From positions 1 to 64,000 of the forward strand of contig NZ_PSSW01000011.1 of assembly GCF_002933295.1 (NCBI RefSeq): 64,000 bases of DNA. Reading direction: 5' to 3'. Of the stretch, positions 7,404 through 14,152 are shown in pieces. Each line of letters starts with the position of its first letter. Positions within the stretch are counted from its first letter, which is position 1. The DNA comes from Marinobacter flavimaris (GTDB lineage: Bacteria > Pseudomonadota > Gammaproteobacteria > Pseudomonadales > Oleiphilaceae). Below the pieces are notes generated by a model. The model was not told the DNA's origin. It saw nothing but the letters and a program-made list of their open reading frames with translations, and did no database searches. Both the position numbers and the translations under genes were made by a program.

Positions 7404-7937
7404 ATGTCCAGGGTTGCCAATAATCCTGTCGTGCTGCCTTCCGGTGTTGAGGTTAAGCTGAACGGACAGGAAATTAGTGTGAAGGGCTCCAAGGGAGCGC
7501 TTCAAATCACCATTCACCAGGCGGTTGAAGTAAAGCAGGAAGAAAATGTTCTGCGCTTTGCGGCCCGCGATGGTGCTACCAAGTCCCGCGCTCTTGCTGG
7601 TACTACTCGTGCACTGGTCAACAACATGGTGACCGGTGTTTCCACAGGCTGGGAACGTAAACTCCAGCTGACGGGCGTAGGTTACCGTGCCCAGGCGCAA
7701 GGTAAGAAGCTCAATCTGACACTGGGTTTTTCACACCCGGTTGAATATGAGCTGCCCGAGGGGATTACCGCAGAAACTCCGTCCAATACGGAAGTTGTAA
7801 TTCGCGGTATCGACAAGCAACAGGTTGGCCAGGTCGCTGCGGAAGTCCGCGCGTTCCGTCCGCCCGAGCCTTATAAGGGCAAGGGTGTTCGTTATGCGGA
7901 TGAGCAGGTCAGACGCAAAGAAGCCAAGAAGAAATAA
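7404..7937 (+). CDS. rplF: 50S ribosomal protein L6
   Basis: 177 residues, equal to E. coli. Two tandem RNA-binding domains, and the C-terminal signature RPPEPYKGKGVRYADEQVRR (about residues 152–171). L6 lies near the sarcin–ricin loop. The N-terminus MSRVANNPVVLPSGVEVKL is the family form. Gap to rplR 9 nt. Confidence 0.97.
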   Translation: MSRVANNPVVLPSGVEVKLNGQEISVKGSKGALQITIHQAVEVKQEENVLRFAARDGATKSRALAGTTRALVNNMVTGVSTGWERKLQLTGVGYRAQAQGKKLNLTLGFSHPVEYELPEGITAETPSNTEVVIRGIDKQQVGQVAAEVRAFRPPEPYKGKGVRYADEQVRRKEAKKK

Positions 7938-7946
7938 GGCGGGACT

Positions 7947-8294
7947 ATGAGCGCGAATACTGAAAGATTGCGTCGCGCACGCAAAGTGCGCATGAAGATC
8001 CGTGAACTGGGTACCAATCGTCTGTGCGTTCACCGCACACCGCGTCACATGTACGCCCAGGTCACAACTGCAGACGGCAGCAAGGTGCTGGCTTCTGCCT
8101 CCACGTTGGATAAGGAACTGCGCCAGGGTGCAACCGGTAACGTGGACGCTGCCAAAAAGGTCGGTCAGCTGATCGCTGAGCGTGCCAAGGCAGCAGGTGT
8201 AGAGCAGGTTGCTTTTGACCGCTCCGGTTACCGTTATCACGGCCGTATTCAGGCTCTGGCCGACGCAGCCCGTGAAGCTGGCTTGCAATTCTAA
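7947..8294 (+). CDS. rplR: 50S ribosomal protein L18
   Basis: 115 residues (E. coli 117). A basic N-terminus (RLRRARKVRMKIRELG) and the C-terminal FDRSGYRYHGRIQALADAAR block identify it. L18 is the main 5S rRNA binding protein. Nine bases after rplF and 12 before rpsE. Confidence 0.97.
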   Translation: MSANTERLRRARKVRMKIRELGTNRLCVHRTPRHMYAQVTTADGSKVLASASTLDKELRQGATGNVDAAKKVGQLIAERAKAAGVEQVAFDRSGYRYHGRIQALADAAREAGLQF

Positions 8295-8306
8295 GAGGTG
8301 GAGAAG

Positions 8307-8807
8307 ATGAGCGTTAACGAACAGAAGGCGCCTGAGCTCCAGGAAAAGCTGGTTCAGGTCAATCGTGTCGCCAAGGTTGTTAAAGGTGGCCGTATTTTCG
8401 CCTTCACCGCACTGACTGTAGTGGGTGATGGTAAAGGTCGCGTTGGTTTCGGTCGTGGCAAGGCGCGTGAAGTGCCGGTTGCCATCCAGAAGGCCATGGA
8501 AGCTGCACGCAAGAACATGGTAGAAGTTCCGCTTGACGGTACTACCCTGCAATACCCGGTCAAGGCTCAGCATGGCGGCTCCAAGGTCTACATGCAGCCT
8601 GCGTCCGAAGGTACTGGTATCATCGCCGGCGGTGCGATGCGCGCAGTACTGGAAGTGGCGGGTGTTCAGAACGTACTGTCCAAGTGTTACGGGTCTACCA
8701 ACCCGGTGAACGTGGTACGTTCCACCATCAAGGGTCTCCAGGCAACTCAAGCGCCTGAAGATATTGCAGCCAAGCGCGGTAAGACCGTGGAAGAGATTCT
8801 GGGTTGA
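8307..8807 (+). CDS. rpsE: 30S ribosomal protein S5
   Basis: 166 residues (E. coli 167) with the start at ATG 8307; a GTG three codons upstream (8298) is inside the GAGGTGGAG ribosome binding site and is less likely. The double-stranded-RNA-binding core VVGDGKGRVGFGRGKAREV is present. S5 influences decoding accuracy and is the site of spectinomycin resistance changes. Gap to rpmD 4 nt. Confidence 0.96.
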   Translation: MSVNEQKAPELQEKLVQVNRVAKVVKGGRIFAFTALTVVGDGKGRVGFGRGKAREVPVAIQKAMEAARKNMVEVPLDGTTLQYPVKAQHGGSKVYMQPASEGTGIIAGGAMRAVLEVAGVQNVLSKCYGSTNPVNVVRSTIKGLQATQAPEDIAAKRGKTVEEILG

Positions 8808-8811
8808 AGTC

Positions 8812-9000
8812 ATGGCGAACGCAAAAACGATCAAAGTAACTCTGACCCGCAGCCCCATCGGCTGCCAGCCCAAGCACAAGTTGTGTGTGAAGGGCCTGGG
8901 TCTTCGTAAAATCGGTCACACCGTGGAAGTGGAAGATACCCCTTCCATCCGCGGCATGATCAACCGGGTTGATTACCTGGTTCGGGTTGAGGAGAACTAA
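8812..9000 (+). CDS. rpmD: 50S ribosomal protein L30
   Basis: 62 residues (E. coli 59). Starts MANAKTIKVTLTRSPIGC and contains KLCVKGLGLRKIGHTVEVED. Small single-domain 50S protein. The start at 8812 follows the rpsE stop by 4 nt and its stop is one base before rplO, typical close packing of the spc block. Confidence 0.96.
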   Translation: MANAKTIKVTLTRSPIGCQPKHKLCVKGLGLRKIGHTVEVEDTPSIRGMINRVDYLVRVEEN

Positions 9001-9001
9001 G

Positions 9002-9436
9002 ATGCGTCTGAACGAACTTAGTCCGGAACCCGGTTCACGCCAGGCCCCCAAGCGGGTCGGTCGTGGTATCGGTAGCGGTCTCGGTAAAACCGGCGGTCGT
9101 GGTCACAAGGGTCTGAAAGCCCGCTCCGGCGGCAGTGTAGCGCCCGGTTTCGAGGGTGGTCAGCAGCCGTTGGCCCGTCGTCTGCCGAAGTTTGGCTTCA
9201 CCTCCCGTCAGCAGCGCTACGTTGCTGAAATTCGCCTGAACGAGTTGGCGAAGGTTGAAGGCGATGTGGTGGATCTGGAAGCCCTGAAAAAGGCAGACAT
9301 TATTCGCGGAGAGATTCGCGAAGCCAAGGTTATCATGTCCGGCGAACTGAGCCGCGCGGTAACTGTGAAGGGACTTCGGGTAACCAAAGGCGCGCGCGAG
9401 GCAATTTCTGCCGCGGGTGGTAAAGTCGAAGACTAA
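9002..9436 (+). CDS. rplO: 50S ribosomal protein L15
   Basis: 144 residues, equal to E. coli. The glycine-rich N-terminal tail (RVGRGIGSGLGKTGGRGHKG) and the segment FEGGQQPLARRLPKFGF are diagnostic. L15 is a late 50S assembly protein with an extended tail in the rRNA core. The ATG overlaps the region right after the rpmD TAA; secY follows after 17 nt. Confidence 0.97.
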   Translation: MRLNELSPEPGSRQAPKRVGRGIGSGLGKTGGRGHKGLKARSGGSVAPGFEGGQQPLARRLPKFGFTSRQQRYVAEIRLNELAKVEGDVVDLEALKKADIIRGEIREAKVIMSGELSRAVTVKGLRVTKGAREAISAAGGKVED

Positions 9437-9453
9437 GGCGAGTCGAGGACTAA

Positions 9454-10776
9454 ATGGCCAAGAACGCATCATTGCCTGCGGGCGCGGGTAAAGGACTGGC
9501 AGAGCTGCGATCGCGGCTCTGGTTTGTCTTCCTGGCATTGCTGGTGTACCGGATTGGTGCCCACATTCCGGTGCCGGGTATCAACCCCGACCGTCTGGCG
9601 GCACTGTTTGAACAGAACCAGGGCACAATCCTGAGCATGTTCAACATGTTTTCCGGTGGTGCGCTTGAGCGCATGAGTATCTTCGCTCTCGGTATCATGC
9701 CGTACATTTCGGCCTCTATCATCATGCAGCTCATGACTGCGGTTAGTCCGCAGCTTGAGCAGCTGAAGAAAGAAGGTGAGGCTGGCCGTCGAAAGATCAG
9801 CCAGTACACACGGTATGGTACGGTTATCCTGGCCCTGGTTCAGGGTTTCGGTATTTCTGTCGGTCTGGCATCTCAGGGTGTCACTTTCAATGACAGCTTC
9901 AGCTTCCACTTTGTGGCGGTTGTGTCATTCGTGAGTGGTGCCGTGTTCATGATGTGGCTTGGCGAGCAGATCACCGAGCGGGGTGTTGGTAACGGCATCT
10001 CCCTGCTGATCTTCGCCGGTATCGTCGCCGGGCTTCCCGGTGCGATCGGTCAGACGCTCGAGCAGGCCCGAAATGGTGAGATGAGCCTGCTTGTCGTACT
10101 CGGTATTGGTGTTCTTGCGGTTGCTGTTATCGGCTTCGTGGTCTTCATGGAGCGCGGGCAGCGCAGGCTGACAATCAATTACGCCAAGCGGCAACAGGGT
10201 CGCCGGGTGTTCGCCCAGCAGTCCAGTCACCTTCCCCTGAAGGTAAATATGGCCGGTGTTATTCCGCCCATCTTTGCGTCTTCCATTCTGCTCTTCCCGG
10301 CTTCGCTGGGGCAGTGGTTTGGTCAGGGTGAGGGTATGGAATGGCTGAGCGATGTATCCCAGGCCCTGGCGCCGAGCCAGCCGTTGTACATTATCCTGTT
10401 TGCAGCAGCAGTGGTTTTCTTCTGCTTCTTCTATACAGCCCTGATGTACAACCCGAAGGAAGTTGCGGATAACCTCAAGCGCTCTGGAGCGTTTATTCCG
10501 GGCATTCGTCCTGGTGATCAGACTGCCAAGTATATCGATGGTGTTCTGACCCGTCTGACGCTGTTCGGTGCAATGTACATTGCAGCAGTTTCCCTGTTCC
10601 CTCAGTTCCTGATGGTGGCCGGGAATGTACCGTTCTATCTGGGTGGTACCTCTCTGCTGATTGTTGTAGTCGTGGTGATGGATTTCATGGCGCAGGTTCA
10701 GTCGCACCTGATGTCCCATCAGTATGAATCACTGATGAAGAAGTCCAATCTCAAGGGCTATGGTCGGAACGGTTAA
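9454..10776 (+). CDS. secY: Preprotein translocase channel subunit SecY
   Basis: 440 residues (E. coli 443), ten predicted membrane helices. The N-terminus ends in ELRSRLWFVFLALLVYRIGA, and the plug and lateral gate region includes FNMFSGGALERMSIFALGIM. The cytoplasmic loops contain the conserved RGQRRLTINYAKRQQGRR, used for SecA and ribosome docking. SecY with SecE and SecG forms the inner-membrane channel for secretory and membrane proteins, including the MSHA secretin and pilins encoded further along. Confidence 0.98.
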   Translation: MAKNASLPAGAGKGLAELRSRLWFVFLALLVYRIGAHIPVPGINPDRLAALFEQNQGTILSMFNMFSGGALERMSIFALGIMPYISASIIMQLMTAVSPQLEQLKKEGEAGRRKISQYTRYGTVILALVQGFGISVGLASQGVTFNDSFSFHFVAVVSFVSGAVFMMWLGEQITERGVGNGISLLIFAGIVAGLPGAIGQTLEQARNGEMSLLVVLGIGVLAVAVIGFVVFMERGQRRLTINYAKRQQGRRVFAQQSSHLPLKVNMAGVIPPIFASSILLFPASLGQWFGQGEGMEWLSDVSQALAPSQPLYIILFAAAVVFFCFFYTALMYNPKEVADNLKRSGAFIPGIRPGDQTAKYIDGVLTRLTLFGAMYIAAVSLFPQFLMVAGNVPFYLGGTSLLIVVVVVMDFMAQVQSHLMSHQYESLMKKSNLKGYGRNG

Positions 10777-10806
10777 TCCCGTTCCCCTTGAAAACTGGAG
10801 TCGACA

Positions 10807-10920
10807 ATGAAAGTACGCGCTTCGGTAAAGAAAATTTGCCGTAACTGCAAAGTAATTCGTCGCAATGGCTCGGTACGAGTCATTTGCTCGGAGCCTCGTC
10901 ACAAGCAACGCCAGGGTTGA
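10807..10920 (+). CDS. rpmJ: 50S ribosomal protein L36
   Basis: A 37-residue gene. It starts MKVRASVKKICRNCKVIRR and has the zinc ligands Cys11, Cys14, Cys27 and His32 (the zinc-binding form of L36). The spacing to secY is 30 nt, with ACTGGAG before the ATG. A 6-bp hairpin (GATTCC–GAGA–GGAATC, 10919–10934) begins in its stop codon. It ends the spc block. Confidence 0.97.
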   Translation: MKVRASVKKICRNCKVIRRNGSVRVICSEPRHKQRQG

Positions 10921-10969
10921 TTCCGAGAGGAATCGTTCCTGACATTGTAGGGTTTCGGAATGATGGCGC

Positions 10970-10999
10970 TTGACTCCATGCGGGGTCAGGCGCTATTAT
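10970..10999 (+). promoter_or_regulatory. Promoter before rpsM (alpha operon)
   Basis: TTGACT (10970–10975) and TATTAT (10994–10999) are 18 bases apart in the 140-nt rpmJ–rpsM gap, the longest gap in the ribosomal region after the leader. Predicted start near 11006 leaves about 55 nt before rpsM. A small imperfect dyad (TGACTCC/GGGGTCA) covers the -35 box. It would give rpsM–rpsK–rpsD–rpoA–rplQ an extra supply of transcript. Confidence 0.65.
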
Positions 11000-11060
11000 T
11001 TCGCGCCCTTTTTGTGGCGGAAAATTCACACAGCAAAGCTTTGAACGCGGAGTAATTTGG

Positions 11061-11417
11061 ATGGCACGTATAGCCGGTGTCAATATACCCGATCACAAAC
11101 ATGCTGTTGTCTCGCTGACCTACATCTTTGGTGTTGGCAAGACCACAGCCCAGAAGCTTTGCGATGCAACCGGCGTCAAGCCGGACGTCAAGGTCAAAGA
11201 CCTTAGCGACGAGCAGCTTGAAGCACTTCGTACTGAAGTGGGCAAGGTGTCTGTCGAAGGCGATCTGCGTCGTGAAGTACAGATGAACATCAAGCGTTTG
11301 AAGGATCTCGGATGCCACCGTGGTCTGCGTCATCGTCATGGCCTTCCGGTCCGTGGCCAGCGCACCAAGACCAACGCACGCACCCGTAAAGGTCCACGCA
11401 AACCTATTCGTAAGTAA
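11061..11417 (+). CDS. rpsM: 30S ribosomal protein S13
   Basis: 118 residues, equal to E. coli. Starts MARIAGVNIPDHKHAVVSLT and ends in the basic tail RTRKGPRKPIRK. It carries the helix-turn-helix-like segment with RGLRHRHGLPVRGQRTKTNA. S13 bridges to L5 in the 50S subunit. First gene after the internal promoter; rpsK follows after 13 nt. Confidence 0.98.
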   Translation: MARIAGVNIPDHKHAVVSLTYIFGVGKTTAQKLCDATGVKPDVKVKDLSDEQLEALRTEVGKVSVEGDLRREVQMNIKRLKDLGCHRGLRHRHGLPVRGQRTKTNARTRKGPRKPIRK

Positions 11418-11430
11418 CAGGTAGGCAAAC

Positions 11431-11820
11431 ATGGCAAAGCCAGGTACACGTACCCGTAAAAAGGTGAAAAAGACGGTTGTTGATGGCGTCGCGCACATTC
11501 ACGCGTCCTTCAACAACACTATCGTGACCATTTCTGACCGGCAGGGCAACGTCCTGTCCTGGGCCACTTCTGGTGGTTCCGGTTTCCGTGGGTCACGCAA
11601 GAGTACACCTTTTGCTGCGCAGGTAGCAGCTGAAAGAGCCGGTAATGCGGCTGCTGAATACGGCCTTAAAAACCTGGACGTAGAGGTTAAGGGTCCTGGG
11701 CCCGGACGTGAATCTGCAGTTCGCGCGCTGAATGCGTGTGGCTACAAGATCACCAACATCACAGATGTGACGCCGATTCCCCACAACGGCTGTCGTCCGC
11801 CCAAGAAGCGCCGCGTCTAA
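11431..11820 (+). CDS. rpsK: 30S ribosomal protein S11
   Basis: 129 residues, equal to E. coli. The central HIHASFNNTIVTISDRQGN and the C-terminal DVTPIPHNGCRPPKKRRV are invariant family signatures. S11 is on the 30S platform beside the mRNA exit. Gap to rpsD 18 nt with an AGGAGA site. Confidence 0.98.
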   Translation: MAKPGTRTRKKVKKTVVDGVAHIHASFNNTIVTISDRQGNVLSWATSGGSGFRGSRKSTPFAAQVAAERAGNAAAEYGLKNLDVEVKGPGPGRESAVRALNACGYKITNITDVTPIPHNGCRPPKKRRV

Positions 11821-11838
11821 CACAGGAGACAGTGAATT

Positions 11839-12459
11839 ATGGCTCGTTATATAGGCCCGAAGTGCAAGCTGTCTCGTCGTGAAGGGACAGATCTTTTTCT
11901 GAAGAGCGGTGTTCGCGCGCTCGATTCCAAGTGCAACATCGAGACTCCGCCGGGTATGCACGGCGCGCGTCGCGGTCGTCTGTCCGAGTACGGCGTACAG
12001 CTTCGTGAGAAACAGAAAGTTCGTCGTATCTACGGCGTTCTCGAGAAGCAGTTCCGCAACTATTACAAAGAGGCCGCCCGAGGCAAAGGTGCAACTGGTG
12101 AAAACCTGCTGCAACTGCTGGAAGGTCGTCTCGATAACGTTGTATACCGCATGGGCTTTGGTTCTACCCGTGCAGAAGCCCGTCAGCTCGTCTCTCACAA
12201 GGCGATCCTGGTCAACGACAAGACGGTTAATATTCCGTCCTACCAGGTCCGGCCGGGTGATGTTGTGAGCGTGCGTGAAAAGGCGAAGAACCAGCTGCGT
12301 GTGAAAGGCGCACTGGATCTGTCTGCAAGCCGTGCACCGGTGAGCTGGGTAGAGGTCGACGCCAACAAGATGTCCGGCGTTTACAAGTCAGTACCCGAGC
12401 GTACTGAACTGCCGGCCGACATCAACGAGAACCTCATCGTCGAGCTTTACTCCAAGTAA
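11839..12459 (+). CDS. rpsD: 30S ribosomal protein S4
   Basis: 206 residues, equal to E. coli. Starts MARYIGPKCKLSRREGTDLF, with an S4 RNA-binding domain at residues about 96–160 (RLDNVVYRMGFGSTRAEARQ). S4 starts 30S assembly and in E. coli represses the alpha operon by binding a pseudoknot at the rpsM start. The leader before rpsM here is only about 55 nt, and I could not identify an equivalent pseudoknot. Confidence 0.98.
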   Translation: MARYIGPKCKLSRREGTDLFLKSGVRALDSKCNIETPPGMHGARRGRLSEYGVQLREKQKVRRIYGVLEKQFRNYYKEAARGKGATGENLLQLLEGRLDNVVYRMGFGSTRAEARQLVSHKAILVNDKTVNIPSYQVRPGDVVSVREKAKNQLRVKGALDLSASRAPVSWVEVDANKMSGVYKSVPERTELPADINENLIVELYSK

Positions 12460-12494
12460 AGCCCAGTTAGCAACGATAGCAGATAGGGGCGTCT

Positions 12495-13499
12495 ATGCAG
12501 CGTTCAGTACATGAGTTATTGACACCTCGTACCATTGACGTGAAGGAATCAAGCGCCACACGTGCCAAGGTTACGCTTGAGCCTCTGGAAAGGGGCTTTG
12601 GCCATACTCTGGGCAGTGCACTGCGCCGGATTCTCTTGTCTTCGATGCCGGGCTGCGCCGTGACTGAAGCGCAGATTGACGGTGTCCTGCACGAGTACAG
12701 CGCCATTGAGGGTGTCCAGGAAGACGTCATCGAGATTCTGCTGAATCTCAAAGGCGTTGCCGTAAAAATGAACGGTCGGGACGATGCCGAGCTCACGCTC
12801 AGCAAGAAAGGCCCGGGCGTTGTGACAGCCGGTGATATCAAGCTGGATCATGACGTCGAGATTGCCAACCCGGAGCACGTGATCTGTCACCTTAGCGAGA
12901 ATGGTGAAGTGAACATGCGTCTCCGTGTTGCACGCGGTCGCGGCTATGAGCCGGCGGACCAGCGCGGTCTTGACGAGGACGAAACTCGCGCCATCGGACG
13001 CCTGCAGCTGGATGCAACATTCAGCCCGGTTCGTCGTGTGGCTTACGCCGTGGAAAGTGCACGGGTAGAGCAGCGGACCGATCTGGACAAGCTGGTTATC
13101 GACCTGGAGACCAATGGCACCATCGACCCGGAAGAAGCAATTCGCCGGGCGGCCACCATCCTCCAGCAGCAACTGGCGGTGTTTGTCGATTTCGATCATG
13201 AGAAAGAGCCCGAGCGCGTTGAGGAAGAGGAAGAAATTGATCCTATCCTGCTGCGTCCGGTTGATGATCTGGAATTGACAGTGCGTTCAGCTAACTGCTT
13301 GAAGGCTGAGAACATTTACTACATCGGCGATCTTATCCAGCGTACAGAAGTTGAGCTGTTGAAGACGCCTAACCTTGGTAAAAAGTCGCTGACCGAGATC
13401 AAGGACGTTCTGGCGTCCCGTGGTCTGTCACTGGGCATGCGTCTTGATAACTGGCCGCCGGCTAGCCTTCGTGGCGACGACCGGGTTCTGGGCGGTTAA
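12495..13499 (+). CDS. rpoA: RNA polymerase alpha subunit
   Basis: 334 residues (E. coli 329). The N-terminal assembly domain contains EPLERGFGHTLGSALRRILL; the C-terminal domain, which binds UP elements and activators, contains SANCLKAENIYYIGDLIQRT and TPNLGKKSLTEIKDVLASRG. The two domains are joined by an acidic linker (EKEPERVEEEEEIDP). Start ATG 12495 lies after AGGGGCG. Gap to rplQ 33 nt. Confidence 0.98.
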   Translation: MQRSVHELLTPRTIDVKESSATRAKVTLEPLERGFGHTLGSALRRILLSSMPGCAVTEAQIDGVLHEYSAIEGVQEDVIEILLNLKGVAVKMNGRDDAELTLSKKGPGVVTAGDIKLDHDVEIANPEHVICHLSENGEVNMRLRVARGRGYEPADQRGLDEDETRAIGRLQLDATFSPVRRVAYAVESARVEQRTDLDKLVIDLETNGTIDPEEAIRRAATILQQQLAVFVDFDHEKEPERVEEEEEIDPILLRPVDDLELTVRSANCLKAENIYYIGDLIQRTEVELLKTPNLGKKSLTEIKDVLASRGLSLGMRLDNWPPASLRGDDRVLGG

Positions 13500-13532
13500 T
13501 CGCCGATTAGTTTAAGGTAAGGAATCAGAGCA

Positions 13533-13931
13533 ATGCGTCATCGTAAGAGTGGTCGTAAGTTCAGCAGGACCAGTGCGCATCGCAAGGCCATGTTCCGTAA
13601 CATGACTGCGTCACTGGTTGAACACGAGCTGATCAAAACAACGCTGCCGAAAGCCAAAGAGCTTCGTCGGGTAGCTGAGCCTTTGATCACGCTTTCCAAG
13701 AATGATTCGGTCGCGAATCGTCGTCTGGCGTTCTCACGCCTGCGTGACGATGCAGCGGTTGCCAAGCTGTTTGACGAGCTTGGTCCTCGCTACAACGAGC
13801 GTCCGGGTGGATACCTTCGTATCCTGAAGTGCGGCTTCCGTGCTGGCGACAATGCCCCTATGGCATTCGTTGAGCTGGTCGGTCGTCCGCTGGATATCGA
13901 AGCGGAAGAGGTGGACGAAGACGAGGATTAA
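13533..13931 (+). CDS. rplQ: 50S ribosomal protein L17
   Basis: 132 residues (E. coli 127). Starts MRHRKSGRKFSRTSAHRKAM and ends with an acidic tail (EAEEVDEDED). L17 is located at the bottom of the 50S subunit near the tunnel exit. It is the last gene of the ribosomal superoperon and is followed 22 bases later by a very strong terminator. Confidence 0.98.
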   Translation: MRHRKSGRKFSRTSAHRKAMFRNMTASLVEHELIKTTLPKAKELRRVAEPLITLSKNDSVANRRLAFSRLRDDAAVAKLFDELGPRYNERPGGYLRILKCGFRAGDNAPMAFVELVGRPLDIEAEEVDEDED

Positions 13932-13952
13932 TTTCTTCGGCTTTGGCCAACC

Positions 13953-13992
13953 ACAAAAAAACCGGGTTCCGTGAGGTTCCCGGTTTTTTTGT
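13953..13992 (+). terminator. Strong terminator ending the ribosomal superoperon
   Basis: ACAAAAAAACCGGG (13953–13966) is perfectly complementary to CCCGGTTTTTTTGT (13979–13992), with a 12-nt loop. The flanking A/T runs make it bidirectional, so it can also stop transcription arriving from uvrA on the other strand. Confidence 0.95.
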
Positions 13993-14038
13993 GCCTCGGT
14001 TGTAGATAACTCCTAGCCTGGAAGTATGGGGGCTGGCA

Positions 14039-14123
14039 AGGGGGTGGAGGTTTATTTTCTTTGGAAAAATAACTCGCTGCGCTCAGACATCTTTTTCCGG
14101 CAGAAAATAAACCTCCACCCCCT
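14039..14123. repeat. 85-nt long inverted repeat between rplQ and uvrA
   Basis: The 22-nt arm 14039–14060 (AGGGGGTGGAGG then TTTATTTTCT) is perfectly complementary to 14102–14123. A second inner pair, GGAAAAA (14063–14069) with TTTTTCC (14092–14098), extends the stem, and the 22-nt loop includes CTCGCTGCGCTCAGAC. No T-run follows either arm, and rplQ already has a terminator, so the role is not explained by termination alone. It could be a dispersed palindromic (REP/MITE-like) element; I see no second copy in this window. Confidence 0.75.
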
Positions 14124-14152
14124 CGCCGACAGAGCTATTCCTTGCCCGCCAG

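Noticed and set aside
7731..8879. 382-codon open frame antisense to rplF–rpmD
   Set aside because: Long because of the codon bias of the real genes on the other strand; composition and product are meaningless.
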